From positions 4,154,001 through 4,218,000 of the forward strand of contig CAVYRS010000001.1 of the NCBI GenBank assembly GCA_963770995.1: DNA of 64,000 bases. The letters are read 5' to 3'. Source of the DNA: CAVSWN01 sp963770995. GTDB lineage: Bacteria > Acidobacteriota > Vicinamibacteria > Vicinamibacterales > CAVVIG01. Every line of letters starts with the position of its first letter. Within the stretch, counting starts at the first letter, position 1. Positions 47,153 to 57,213 of the stretch are shown here, piece after piece. Position numbers and translations under genes: made by a program. A model generated the notes under the pieces. It ran no database searches. It was not told the origin of the DNA and saw only the letters and a program-made list of their open reading frames with translations.

Positions 47153-48055
47153 CTAGTTTCTCATCAGAAAGCGGCGGTCAACCGGGACCTGCCGGAATCG
47201 CCCGTAGGTGGCGCGACCCTCGATGAGCGACGCGTCCTTTCGTCCTTCGTAACGCTCCCGCATTTCGACGGGCACGAGCATCCCGACCAGCGGCTCGGAC
47301 TGATAGCTCACATCGATCGTCGCCCGAACCGCACGGTCCTCTGCGACGAGCTCGCTCATCAGCACGTGTCCCGTAGCGGGATCGATCCAGAAGCGTCCTC
47401 GCGACGGCAGATCCTTCCGTGTCGTCGTGCGGATGATCGTGGGTTTGTGCCGTTCCTCGTATTGAATCGCCCACATTTCCACAGAGACTCGAAAGGCTCC
47501 GTCGGGTCCCGCCGGTACGGCGACGGTCGCGGGCTGCCGTTCGGCCGTGCGTCTGAAGCGGAATCGCGGCTGGTTCGCAGGCTCGAGAAACTGCAGCGCC
47601 AGCAGCGGCACGTTGATGTTCCGCTCGATGTCGCCGATGTTGTAGCGCGAGCTCTCCGCCAGTATCTTGCGAATCTGCGCGTCGCGCGACGGCGGGCTCG
47701 CCGCAAACAGCTCGGTAAGCCGTTCGGTCCGATCGCGAACGGGCGATCCATCCACTTCGAAGACGTCTCGAAACTGAACCCAGGCCGCAGCAGGCACGCC
47801 TCGGACCAGCAACAAGTCGGATCGCAGGTCGATCCGCATTGGATTCACGAGGCGGCCCGGCCCTCGGCCGAAGCGCCTGACTTCCTGCACGTACTGCTCT
47901 TCGGCCACAATTCCTGACAGTTGACGCTCGAATTCCGTCACGTACCGGCCGGCGCGTGCGAGCACCTCGTCCAGCGTCGGAGGCTGCGCTCCGGCTGAGC
48001 AGGCAACGAGCACGCCAGCCACGCTCGCACACGCCCGGAGCGCTCCACGAGGCAT
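47153..48055 (-). CDS. Secreted protein of unknown function, paralogue 3 of 3
   Basis: 300 residues, ATG after GGAGGCGGTCG. Signal peptide MPRGALRACASVAGVLVACS ending SAGAQ. Blocks shared with the two genes upstream: RQLSGIVAEEQYVQEVRRFG, WVQFRDVFEVDGSPVRDRTE, RYNIGDIERNINVPLLALQF, GRFWIDPATGHVLMSELVAE and EMRERYEGRKDASLIEGRAT. The domain is probably periplasmic and beta-rich, and the family is unknown to me. This is the only copy with an unbroken frame and the one to use for structure or homology searches. Its last residues (RRFLMRN) differ from the VDE-K tails of the other copies. Confidence 0.8.
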   Translation of the reverse strand: MPRGALRACASVAGVLVACSAGAQPPTLDEVLARAGRYVTEFERQLSGIVAEEQYVQEVRRFGRGPGRLVNPMRIDLRSDLLLVRGVPAAAWVQFRDVFEVDGSPVRDRTERLTELFAASPPSRDAQIRKILAESSRYNIGDIERNINVPLLALQFLEPANQPRFRFRRTAERQPATVAVPAGPDGAFRVSVEMWAIQYEERHKPTIIRTTTRKDLPSRGRFWIDPATGHVLMSELVAEDRAVRATIDVSYQSEPLVGMLVPVEMRERYEGRKDASLIEGRATYGRFRQVPVDRRFLMRN

Positions 48056-48071
48056 CGACCGCCTCCATTCC

Positions 48072-48991
48072 TCAGTCTTTGATTGGCGCGATCTTTTCGT
48101 CCACCTTGACTTGAAACCGTCGGAACTTTCCGTATGTGGCGGCGCCGTCGATGCGCACGTTGTTGCGGCGCTCGACATACCGCTCGCGCATCGCCACCGG
48201 CACCAGCAGGTCGGCCAGGATATCTGGTTGGTACCGCACGATGACCGTGCCGGTGACCAGCGTGTCCTCGGCGACGAGCTCGCGACATCAACACGCGGCC
48301 GGTGTCCGGGTCGATCCAGAAGCGGCCGCGCGACGGCAGATCGCGCCCGTAGGCTCGTGGCGATCAGCGTGCCGTGCCCCGTTTCCTCGATAGCGAACCA
48401 CCCACGTCCCGTCGGGAACGGCAAGGTCGCGGCCGACGGCGATCGACGGCGCGCCCTTGTCGGCGCGCGAGAACTTGAAATGGCCGCGATTCCTCGGATC
48501 GAGAATGAGCAGCGCGAACACCGGCGACGTTGATGTTGCGCACGAGGTTGCCGATGTTGTAGCGCGCGCTCTCGCTGACGATCTGTTCGGCTGCGATCGG
48601 CCGTCGACGACGGTCGGCTCGACGAACAGCTTCATCAGCCGCTCGCTGCGATCGCGGATCGGCTTCCCGTCGACCTCGAACACGTCGCGAAACTGAATCC
48701 AGCGATCGGCGCCGTCCGGCTTCACCAGCAGCAGGTCCGACTTGAGCTCGCGATGCATTGGTCCGCCGCGCATCGGCGCTCGTGGCAGCGTGCCGCTCGG
48801 AATCGGCTCGCGCACGTCCTGAACGTAGGTCTCTTCGGCGACCACGCCCGACAGTTGCCGCTGAAACTCGTCACGTACTCGCCGGCCCGTTCGAGCACGA
48901 CCGCGATCGACGGTTCCTGCGCGCTGCACGGACGCGGCGGCCATGGCACAGGCCACACCCAGCGCCGCGACGCAAGGCGTGGCCTGTTCAT
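48072..48991 (-). CDS. Secreted protein of unknown function, paralogue 2 of 3, frameshifted
   Basis: ATG overlaps the stop of the upstream paralogue (ATGA). Signal-like start with RPCSAQEPS as cleavage area. Shared blocks in changing frames: FQRQLSGVVAEETYVQDVRE, WIQFRDVFEVDGKPIRDRSE, the Asn-Ile region near 48540, RFWIDPDTGRVLMS, and KFRRFQVKVDEKIAPIKD at the end. At least four 1-base insertions are needed; two near 48286 and 48353 were checked and each is one C too many. Correct length should be about 300 residues. Confidence 0.72.
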
Positions 48992-49864
48992 TTCTTCAGC
49001 GTCTCGTCCACGGTGACCTGATACCGGCGGAACTTCGTGTAGGTTGCGCGGCCCTCAATCGTCGGTGCCGCCGTTGGTGACGTATTTCTCGCGCATCTCG
49101 CGCGGCACGAAGAGTGCCGACCGCCGGTTCCGCGCGCGTAGGTCACGTCGATGTGCGCACGCACGAATCGTTGTCGGCTTCGAGCTCGGTCGCGAGAATG
49201 CGGCCGCTGGCGCCCTCGACCACGAAGCTTTCCACGCGCCGGCATCGGCAGGCCGCCGGTGGTGCGGATCATCGTGCGGCTCGCGCTCTTCACGATACTC
49301 GAGCTCCCGCAAGCCGCCGGCGACCGACTCGTTCTTCCGGTGCCCGTGAACGAAAACCAGGGCCGGTTCTCGGGATCGAGCACGCTCAGGGCCAGCACCG
49401 GCAGGTTGACGTTCGCGGATATCCCGCCGATGTTGTAGCGGGCGCTCTCGGCGGCGATGTCCTCCACCTGCTGCTGCGCCGACGCCGACGGGTTCGAGAA
49501 AGAGCTTCGCCAGACGCTCGGCGCGGTCGCGGATCGGCTTGCCGTCCACCTCGAAGACGTCGCGGAACTGCATCCACCGCTCGCCGGCGGGCCCACGCAC
49601 GATCAGCACGTCGGACTTCAGGTCGCGTTTCTGGCGTGGGCCGTCGACCGCGTAGCCGCGCAGGTCCGGTCGGGCGCGCCGCGGACCTCCTGCCGGTAGT
49701 TCTCCTCCGCCACGATGCCGACGAAGTCGCGCGTATAGTCGGCGACGTAGTCGCGCGGCCTTGTCGAGGACGACCTCGCTGTCGGGAGACTGGGCGGAGA
49801 ACGGACGCGCGGCGAGTACCGTCGCCGCCAGCAGCAGGGCCAGGAGCAGGCGCCTCGTGGACAT
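48988..49864 (-). CDS. Secreted protein of unknown function, paralogue 1 of 3, frameshifted
   Basis: First of the three. Starts MSTRRLLLALLLAATVLAAR with cleavage near PFSAQ. Shared blocks: FVGIVAEENYRQEVR-like N-terminal part, WMQFRDVFEVDGKPIRDRAE, RYNIGGISANVNLPVLALSV, FVPREMREKY and FRRYQVTVDETLKK. Several 1-base insertions break it. It leads an operon of three similar genes, implying a set of related envelope proteins that may form a complex. No enzyme motif found. Confidence 0.72.
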
Positions 49865-49939
49865 CGGCTGAGCCGATGATCGTGCTCTCCCGGGAAACCC
49901 GGGTCAAGCTAGAATCCGTCTGGCCCGGGAGGTCACGTT

Positions 49940-51016
49940 ATGCATCGCAATGCCCGTCTGTGGTTCGCCGGCGCGCTGGTTGCGGCGCTGGCAGTCGGAT
50001 CGATGGTTGCGGCTGAGCGCTCGTCGTCGGCGATGGTCGACTGCGGCGACGAAGTTTCTGGCAGCCTGACGCCCGAGCAGCGCCAGCAGGCCGCCTTTGC
50101 GTTCGCCTCCGACGAGCGGCTGCACTGGCACTTCGTGCCGGCCGAGATGTTCGCGCGCAAGGGCCTGCTCATTCGCGACATGAGCGAGGCGCAGCGCGAG
50201 CTCGCGCACGATCTGCTGAAGACCGGTCTGAGCCAGCGCGGCTACATGACGGCCACGTCAGATCATGGATCTCGAAACGATGCTCGGCGGCGCTCGAGCG
50301 CGCGCAGCGCGCCGCAGGCGGCCGCGGCGCGGCAACGGACTCGAACGCGACCCGGTCAAGTACTTCTTCTCGATCTTCGGGACGCCGTCGGCGAAGGACA
50401 CGTGGGGATGGCGCGTCGAAGGCCATCACGTCTCGCTGCACTTCAACGTCGTCAACGGCACGCTCGGTCGCCGGATCGCCGTCGTTCTTCGGCATCGAAT
50501 CCCGCCGAGGTGCGCGAGGGGCCGAAGAAAGGGACTGCGGATCCTGGCCGCGGAGGAGGATGCGGCGCGCGCGCTGCTCGCAGTCGCTCGACGCCGCACA
50601 GCGCACCAAGGCCATCGTCAACGCCGACGGCGCCCAACGACATGCTGACGATGGCGAACGTGAACATCACGCCGCTGTCGCCGACCGGGTCTGGCGATAC
50701 GACGCGATGAACGCGGCGCAGCGCGATCTGCTGATGAAGCTGATCGACGTCTACATCGGCTTCATGGCCGCCGACATCGCCGGCGAGCGCACGGCGCGGT
50801 TCAAGAAGGCCGGCGTCGAGAAGATCGGCTTCGCGTGGGCGGGAGAGCACCGAGACGGGCAAGAAGCACTATTACCGGATTCAGGGACCGACGTTCCTCA
50901 TCGAGTACGACAACACGCAGAACGACGGCAACCACGTCCACTCGGTGTGGCGCGACTTCGAGGGTGATTTCGGGCGCGACCTGCTGCGCGAGCACCTGAA
51001 GTCCGTCGCTCACTGA
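49940..51016 (+). CDS. DUF3500 family protein, frameshifted
   Basis: About 350 residues, ATG after GGGAGGTCACGTT; TAGAAT at about 49910 fits as a -10 with a normal leader. Signal peptide LWFAGALVAALAVGSMVAA. Blocks of the DUF3500 family: HWHFVPAEMFARKGLLIRDM, AHDLLKTGLSQRGYMTAT, IMDLETML, VKYFFSIFGTPSAKDTWGWR, GHHVSLHFNVVNG, and TFLIEYDNTQNDGNHVHSVW near the end. At least four 1-base insertions; the one near 50262 (an extra G before ATCATGGAT) is clear. It is likely periplasmic; no biochemical role is established for the family. Confidence 0.82.
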
Positions 51017-51026
51017 GACCGCGAAA

Positions 51027-51116
51027 AAGTCAGAAGTCAGAAGTCTGAAGTCTGAAGTCAGCCGGAAGTCAGAAGGCTGTTCTGACTTCTGACTTCTGAC
51101 TTCCGACTTCTGACTT
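51027..51116. repeat. GAAGTCAGAA / TTCTGACTTC hairpin repeat
   Basis: Left arm with AAGTCAGAAGTCAGAAGTCT and two GAAGTCTGAAGTC units; right arm TTCTGACTTCTGACTTCTGA followed by CTTCCGACTTCTGACTT. Located between convergent DUF3500 and amidohydrolase genes; its end overlaps the amidohydrolase stop codon. Same family as 30579. Confidence 0.92.
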
Positions 51117-51994
51117 ACGCTGTTCTTTCTCGAAACATCCGCTCGAAATTCCCCCCGAACATCTTCTCGCGCACCTCGCTGCCGGCGCCCAATTCGTCGA
51201 GCACGGCCGACTGCTGTTCGTAGACGTCTCTGACCCAGCCGCGCGGAAAGAACGACGAGTCGCTGCCGAAGAGCAGCCGGTCGGGGCCGACGACTGCGAG
51301 CGCCGCTTGAATACGGCGCTGAGGGTGAGCCCGGGCTGGTAGCTGATCCAGCTGTTCGAGCTCGACGTGTCGAAGCACGATGTTCGGGCATAGGTCGGCG
51401 AGCATCAATGCTTCGCGAAACAGTCCGGCGCCGAAGTGCGGGACGATGATCTGGCACCATCGGATAGGAAAGCGCGACCGCGTGGAGATCGAGCGGGTTG
51501 CCGAAGCGGATATCGAACGGGCACGGCAGTCCCAGCATCTTGCGGACGCCGACCGAGAGCACGCCGCAGTGGACGAACACCACGGTGCCTGGACGCTCGG
51601 CCGCGACTTCGAACACGCTGAGCACCCGCTCGTCCTGAATCGAGAAGCGGTGCATCGCCGGAAAGAGACAGATCGCCGCGCAGATCGTGCGTGTCGAGCG
51701 CCGCCGCCGCGGTTTCGGCGGCGTCCGGCTGCGTCGGATCGACCATGAAGAAGCCCGACGAAGCGGCTGCGGTGCCGGCGCACCGCCGCGCCGACCGAGG
51801 CCGCGTCGCCCGGCACGCTCGCGATCAGCGCCGCGCGCGACACGCCGGAGCGGTCGAGCTCCGCGACCCAGCGATCCGCGAGCGCGTCGGCCGTGCCCGG
51901 TGGGTCCCACGCGAGCGCCGCAGATGGCGGCGTCGCCTCCGAGGGCGCTGAAGAAGGGCGTCGAGAAGAAGTGACAGTGGACGTCGTTGAGCAT
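51115..51994 (-). CDS. Amidohydrolase-type (amidohydrolase_2) metal hydrolase, frameshifted
   Basis: About 290 residues. Starts MLNDVHCHFFSTPFFSALGG with the HxH metal motif. Then TADALADRWVAELDRSGVSR and AALIASVPGDAASVGAAVRR. Near the end GPDRLLFGSDSSFFPRGWVR carries the catalytic aspartate. The layout is that of the ACMSD/gamma-resorcylate decarboxylase branch of the amidohydrolase superfamily. Several 1-base insertions are present; an extra C near 51916 separates the first two blocks. The substrate is unknown; a hydrolase or non-oxidative decarboxylase is possible. Confidence 0.78.
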
Positions 51995-52010
51995 AAGAAC
52001 CGTGACATTG

Positions 52011-52091
52011 GAGGATTGCAGAATCGCAGGATTGCAGGATTCCCAATCAATTTATCAATGAATCCTGCCATCCTGCGATCCTGCAATCCTC
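52011..52091. repeat. GGATTGCAGGAT / ATCCTGCAATCC hairpin repeat
   Basis: Left arm GAGGATTGCAGAATCGCAGG continuing ATTGCAGGATT; right arm AATCCTGCCATCCTGCGATC continuing CTGCAATCCTC; AT-rich loop CCCAATCAATTTATCAATG. Lies between the amidohydrolase start and the stop of the dehydrogenase gene on the same strand, overlapping the stop. Confidence 0.93.
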
Positions 52092-53152
52092 AAATTTCGC
52101 TGGTGATGGCGTCCGCGACCTCTTTGGTCGTCGCCGTTCCACCGAGATCGGGCGTGCGCAGCCGTCCGCCGGCGACCACGCGCTCGATCGCGCCGAGGAT
52201 GCGGTCGTGGAGATCGCGGTGGCCCAGATGATCGAGCATCAGCGCGCCGGCCCAGATGGCGCCGATCGGGTTGGCGATCCCCTTGCCGGCGATGTCCGGC
52301 GCCGATCCGTGAATCGGTTCGAACATCGACGGAAAGCGTCCGCGCCGGGTTGATGTTCGCGCCCGGCGCGATGCCCAGGCTGCCCGGAGATCGCGGACCC
52401 GATGTCGGTGAGGATGTCGCCGAACAGGTTCGAGGTCACGATGCACGTCGAGCGTCTGCGGATGCGTGATCATGCGCGCCGCCAGCGCGTCCACGTGGTA
52501 TTTGCGGTACTCGACCGCCGGGATAGTCCTGCCGCACGATCTCCGCGACCTCGTCCCACAGCACCATCGCGTAGGTGAGCGCGTTCGACTTCGTCGCGCT
52601 GGCCAGCAGCTTGCGCGGCCGCGCGTCGGCGAGCTCGAAGCCGTACCGCAGAATCCGTTCGATGCCGTGACGCGTGAAGACGCCGGTCTGCTGCGCGACC
52701 TCGTGCGGTCGTGCCGACGTGGATGCGTCCGCCGACGCCCGCGTACTCGCCTTCGGAATTCTCGCGGACGCACACCATGTCGATGTCCGCCGCGCCGCGG
52801 TTGGCGAGCGGCGACGTCAGCCCCGGCAGCAGCCGCATCGGCCGCAGGTTCACGTACTGATCGAAGCGCTGGCGAATGGCGAGAATCAGCGCCGCCGACG
52901 CGCCGTCGGGAACGCCTGGCGCGCCGATCGCGCCGAGATAGATCGCATCGAACGTCGCCAGGCGCTCGAAGCGTCCTCGTCCATCATCCGGCCGTGCTGC
53001 TGGTAGAACTCGCAGCCCCAGGGAAACTCGGTGAACGAAAGCGACACGTCACTGCCGCGCGCGGCGGCCTCGAGCGCGGCGACGCCGGCCGGAATGACTT
53101 CGCGGCCGATGCCGTCGCCGGCGATGACCGCGATCTCGAACGTCTGTGGCAT
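52090..53152 (-). CDS. Isocitrate/isopropylmalate dehydrogenase family, tartrate/D-malate type, frameshifted
   Basis: About 350 residues. N-terminus FEIAVIAGDGIGREVIPAGV, FTEFPWGCEFYQQHGRMMDE, then YLGAIGAPGVPDG, FDQYVNLRPMRLLPGL, DMVCVRENSEGEYAGVGGRI, and NPIGAIWAGALMLDHLGHRD near the end. The PWGCEFY-HGRMM stretch points to the tartrate/D-malate dehydrogenase branch (NAD-dependent oxidative decarboxylation) rather than LeuB. At least four 1-base insertions break the frame. TACAAT lies six bases before the ATG. Confidence 0.82.
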
Positions 53153-53158
53153 GGCCGT

Positions 53159-53179
53159 ATTGTAGTTTCGCGATAGACT
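53159..53179. promoter_or_regulatory. Two facing -10 boxes of a divergent gene pair
   Basis: Complement TACAAT (53159-53164) is six bases from the dehydrogenase ATG. Plus-strand TAGACT (53174-53179) is nine bases from the ATG of the M28 lipoprotein. Neither gene has a ribosome site in its 36-base shared upstream region. Confidence 0.45.
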
Positions 53180-53188
53180 GAACCGGTT

Positions 53189-54938
53189 ATGGTATCAATC
53201 CTCCGGTCACATTCGCGCGCGTCGCGCTACGCGGCGATCGCCGCGCTGTTCTTCCTCACGGCGTGCTCGGGCTCGGGCGGAATCGGGGCGGTGTCGTGCA
53301 GCATGCCCGCTCCTCCGGGCGCCGGATCGGCTCCACCGCTGCGTACCGCTCGCTCAGCTGCCGTCGCTCGATACGGACGCGCTCGTCGCACACACCAAGG
53401 TGCTGTCGTCGGACGAATTCGAGGGCCGCGCTCCCGGCACGAAAGGCGAGGAGCTGACGGTCAACTACCTCGTCGACCAGTTCAAGAAGTTCGGGTTGCG
53501 TCCAGGCAACACCGACGGCACCTACATCCAGAAGGTGCCGCTGGTCGGTATCACACCGATGCCCGCGCCGCTCGTCTTCAAGAAGGGCGCGCAAACGCAG
53601 ACGCTCAAATGGAAAGACGATGTGGTGGCGTGGACGAAGCATGTCGCCGAGTCCGCGAGCCTGACCGACTCGGAGCTCGTCTTCGTCGGCTACGGAGTGG
53701 TCGCGCCTGAGTTCAATTGGGACGACTACAAGGATGTGGACCTCAAGGGCAAGACGCTGGTGATGCTCGTCAACGATCCCGCCGTGCCCGATCCCGCCAA
53801 TCCCAACGAGCTCGACCCGAAAACGTTCGGCGGGAAGGCGATGACCTATTACGGGCGCTGGACCTACAAGTACGAGATCGCGGCGCAAAAGGGCGCCGCG
53901 GGCGCGTTGATCATCCACGAGACCGGACCCGCCGGCTATGGCTTCAACGTCGTGCAGGGCAAAACCGGTGAGCAGTTCGACCTCGTGACGCCCGACAAGA
54001 ACATGGGGCGCGTGTCGATCGAAGGCTGGATCACGCTCGATCAGGCGAAAAAACTTCTGCAGTCGGCGGGGCAGGACTTCGATGCGCTGAAAAAGCAGGC
54101 GGCCACGCGGGAGTTCAGGCCAGTGCCGCTTGGCGTCACGGCGTCGATGACGATCAGGAACACGTTGCGGACCATCGATTCGCAGAACGTCGTCGCCAAG
54201 TTCGAGGGCTCGGACCCGGCAGTGAAAGACGAATACGTCGTCTACACCGCGCACTGGGATCATTTCGGCAAAACCGCCGAGGGCATCTTCCACGGTGCGC
54301 AGGACGATGCGCTGGGGTGCGCGGCGCTTATCGAGATGGCGCGGACGTTCACGAAGCTGCCGGCGCCGCCGCGGCGGTCCATCCTGTTCCTGGCCGTGAC
54401 CGCTGAGGAACAAGGCCTGCTCGGATCGCAGTACTACGCCATGACGCCCATCTATCCGCTGGCGAAGACGGTCGCCAACGTCAACATGGACAGCTGGAAC
54501 GTGCATGGCCCGACGAAAGACCTGACGCTGGTCGGCTACGGCGCGTCCGATCTCGACGACTACGCGCGCGACGCGGCGGCCGAACAGGACCGCGTGGTGC
54601 ACGGCGACGCCGAACCCGAGAAAGGGTTCTACTATCGCTCCGATCATTTCAGCTTCGCCAAGCAGGGCGTGCCGGCGCTGAATCCCGACGGCGGCGTGGA
54701 CTACGTGGGCCAGCCGGAGGAGTACTGCAAGAAAGTGCGCGCCGAGTGGAACGAAAAGCTGTATCACACGCCCCTGGACGTGGTGACCAGCGACTGGGAT
54801 CTGCGCGGGACGGCAGAGGACCTGAAGCTCCTGCTGGCAGTCGGGTATCGCGTGGCGCAGGCCGACAAGATGCCGGAGTGGAAGCCGGGGAACGAATTCA
54901 GGGCCAAGCGAGAAGCGATGTTGAAGGGCGGCACTTAA
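53189..54938 (+). CDS. M28 zinc peptidase lipoprotein with PA-type insert, frameshifted near N-terminus
   Basis: About 580 residues. Signal with lipobox (IAALFFLTAC), so probably lipid-anchored. A frame change lies between about 53280 and 53340; afterwards LPSLDTDALVAHTKVLSSDE leads into the family block EFEGRAPGTKGEELTVNYLV. A PA-like domain is at about 200-300 (LVFVGYGVVAPEFNWDDYKD, GAAGALIIHE). Zinc ligands: VYTAHWDHFG, GAQDDALGCAALIEMAR, LAVTAEEQGLLGSQYY, VNMDSWN and YYRSDHFSFAKQGVPAL. It would release amino acids from peptides at the envelope. Downstream is a repeat, then the class III aminotransferase. Confidence 0.9.
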
Positions 54939-54946
54939 AAGCGCTC

Positions 54947-55040
54947 CCACGGAGATCACGGACACAAACAGGAGGTCACGGCTTTCTTTTTACAAGAGAA
55001 TCCGTGTAACTCCGTTCGTGTCTGTGACCTCCGTGGTAGT
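54947..55040. repeat. CACGGAGATCACGGACAC-type hairpin repeat
   Basis: Left arm CCCACGGAGATCACGGACAC with AGGAGGTCACGG; right arm GTGTCTGTGACCTCCGTGG. Ends shortly before the aminotransferase start. Same family as 24877; in both cases a near-identical TAGTGCCTTGA follows the right arm. Confidence 0.92.
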
Positions 55041-55060
55041 GCCTTGATTGCGGGGGTTTG

Positions 55061-56392
55061 ATGGCAACTGAAACACTCGGCACGATGACCGGCGAGGAGA
55101 TGATCGCGCTCTCGAAGAAGCACACGCTCTTCGAGTGGACGGCGCAATCGAAAGTGGATCCGATTCCCGTCGCGCACGCCAAGGGGATCTACTTCTACAC
55201 GCCGGAAGGGAAGCGGTTCATCGACTTCAACAGCCAGCTGATGTGCGTGAACATCGGCCACGGCGACGAGCGGGTGATTCGCGCGATTCAGGACCAGTTG
55301 GCCGTCCTGCCCTACGCGAACCCGTTCATGGCCACCGAGCCGCGGGCCCGGCTGGGCGCAAAGCTCGCCGCACTCGCACCCGGCGACATCGACGTGTTCT
55401 TCTTCACCAACGGCGGCGCCGAGGCCAACGAGAACGCGATCAAGCTGGCGCGGCTCGCGACCGGGCGTCACAAGATCCTCGCGCGCTACCGCTCGTACCA
55501 CGGCGCTACCGCCGGCAGCATGATGCTCACCGGCGATCCGCGACGCTGGGCCGCCGAGCCCGGCATGCCCGGCGTCGTCCATGTGCTCGACCCGTATCAC
55601 GGGCTCGAGCGCGGGTGGGACACGGCCGAGCAGTCGCTGGCGATGCTCGAGGAGATTATTCAGCTCGAGGGACCGCATACGATCGCCGCGTTCATCCTCG
55701 AGTCGGTCAGCGGCACCAACGGCGTGCTCGTTCCGCCCGACGGCTACATGCAGGGTGTCCGCGCGCTGTGCGACAAGCACGGCATCATGATGATCTGCGA
55801 CGAGGTGATGGCCGGGTTTGGCCGTACCGGCGAGTGGTTCGCGATCAATCACTGGGACGTCGTCCCCGACATGATCAGCATGGCCAAGGGGCTGACGAGC
55901 GCGTACGTCCCGCTTGGCGCCGTCGGCATGCGGCGCCACGTCGCCGATCAGTTCAAGGACAAGGTGTTTTACGGCGGGCTCACCTACAACAGCCATCCTC
56001 TCGGCTGCGCCGCGGCGCTCGCCACGCTGCAGGTCTACGAGGAAGATCGTCTTATCGAAAATGCCAAACGGATGGGCGTGGTCATGCGCCAGTTGATGGA
56101 CGACTTGATGCGCAAGCATCCGTCGGTGGGTGCGGCGCGTTCGATTGGCCTCTTCGGCCTCGTCGAGCTCGTGCGCGATCGCGCGAAGAAGACGCCGCTC
56201 GCGCCGTTCAACGGCACGTCGGAGGAGATGGCGGCGCTGTCGAAGTTCTTCCGGCAGGAAGGGCTCTACACGTTCGTGCGGTGGAACACGTTCTTCACGA
56301 ACCCGCCGCTCTGCATCACCGAGGCGCAGCTGCGCGAAGCGTTCGAGATCATCGATCGCGGACTGGAGATTACGGACCGCGCCGTCCAATAG
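55061..56392 (+). CDS. Class III PLP aminotransferase
   Basis: 443 residues from ATG after CGGGGGT. Fold-type I subclass III motifs: FIDFNSQLMCVNIGHGDERV, FFFTNGGAEANENAIKLARL, YRSYHGATAGSMMLTGDPRR, the cofactor aspartate in MMICDEVMAGFGRTGEW, and the PLP lysine in MISMAKGLTSAYVPLGAVGM. It ends KFFRQEGLYTFVRWNTFFTN. The layout resembles taurine- or beta-alanine:pyruvate transaminases; the substrate cannot be fixed from sequence. It stands alone, bounded by a repeat upstream. Confidence 0.92.
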   Translation: MATETLGTMTGEEMIALSKKHTLFEWTAQSKVDPIPVAHAKGIYFYTPEGKRFIDFNSQLMCVNIGHGDERVIRAIQDQLAVLPYANPFMATEPRARLGAKLAALAPGDIDVFFFTNGGAEANENAIKLARLATGRHKILARYRSYHGATAGSMMLTGDPRRWAAEPGMPGVVHVLDPYHGLERGWDTAEQSLAMLEEIIQLEGPHTIAAFILESVSGTNGVLVPPDGYMQGVRALCDKHGIMMICDEVMAGFGRTGEWFAINHWDVVPDMISMAKGLTSAYVPLGAVGMRRHVADQFKDKVFYGGLTYNSHPLGCAAALATLQVYEEDRLIENAKRMGVVMRQLMDDLMRKHPSVGAARSIGLFGLVELVRDRAKKTPLAPFNGTSEEMAALSKFFRQEGLYTFVRWNTFFTNPPLCITEAQLREAFEIIDRGLEITDRAVQ

Positions 56393-56526
56393 ATCGCTCC
56401 GGCGGCGCTCGTCTGTTCACTCGGACACGTCCATGGGTCGGCCTCCATGTTATGCTGCTGGCGCACTGAACCTCGAAAGCCTTCCGCGCGGAGGGCTTCG
56501 AGACCTCGCGCAGAAGCGACACAAGG

Positions 56527-56934
56527 ATGACACCGCCCGACGACCGTCCGCCGCCCTTGGAGACTGCCGCCGAGCACCTGGCGCGAGCGGTGTCTGACGC
56601 GCAAGAACACACGCACAATGCCGCGCGCTATCAGGAGCAGGCGGCTCAACACGCCGACGAAGCGGCTGACCACGCCGAGCAGGCGGCCCAGCACGAGAGC
56701 GAGGCGGCCAGCGCCGCCGATCGAGCCCGTACGCATGAAGTTGAAATAGAGTACATGCTCGAGCAAACGCAGGCGCACGAAGAGAAGGCTGCTCAGGCTC
56801 TGGCGCAGACCGAGGCCCACGAAGAAGAAGCAGCACAGCTGCTCCGGCAAACCCAGGCCCACGAAAAGGACGCGGCGCAGGTCCTTGCACAGGTGCAGGT
56901 GCAGGTCCGCGATGAGGACGCCGCGAAGGAGTGA
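56527..56934 (+). CDS. Coiled-coil repeat protein of unknown function
   Basis: 135 residues, cytoplasmic in appearance, almost entirely Ala, Gln, Glu and His. From residue 30 on it has 14-residue repeats: QAHEEKAAQALAQT, EAHEEEAAQLLRQT, QAHEKDAAQVLAQV, with looser earlier copies (QAAQHADEAADHAE). It forms a long amphipathic helix with the histidine at the same position of each repeat. No homologous family recognised. Base composition is like its neighbours, so it is probably native. The start is the ATG of ATGACACCGCCC; the ribosome site is weak (ACAAGG). Confidence 0.65.
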   Translation: MTPPDDRPPPLETAAEHLARAVSDAQEHTHNAARYQEQAAQHADEAADHAEQAAQHESEAASAADRARTHEVEIEYMLEQTQAHEEKAAQALAQTEAHEEEAAQLLRQTQAHEKDAAQVLAQVQVQVRDEDAAKE

Positions 56935-57213
56935 GCCCCGTGTTGCCCGATGCGCTGGAGATCTGAGCCGCGTCGCAACGTCACCGACGAAGCGACCGAC
57001 TAGTCGAAGGCAGCCACTGGACGCGAGAGTCTCTCCTTCACATTCTTCCCACGTCGTCTTGTTGAGCCTGTGCGGCATCGTGTGGTTCCCCGCATCTGGA
57101 AATAACCGCAGGCGCGAACGGCGGCGATCAGATCGCCCGTGGGAAACTTTCAGGACGAACGCGGATGCCATAGGCATCTGCAAGACGATTGGCTTCAGCC
57201 AAATGAGGAACCA
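56935..57213. other. Intergenic region without a recognisable gene
   Basis: 279 bases between the coiled-coil and VOC genes. No convincing coding stretch; open frames here are short and lack family-like composition. A promoter for the VOC gene may lie within, but no clear -10/-35 pair was found. Confidence 0.5.

Noticed and set aside
56393..56526. Extra coding frame between the aminotransferase and the coiled-coil gene
   Set aside because: Open frames here are continuations of shifted aminotransferase frames without their own start signals.
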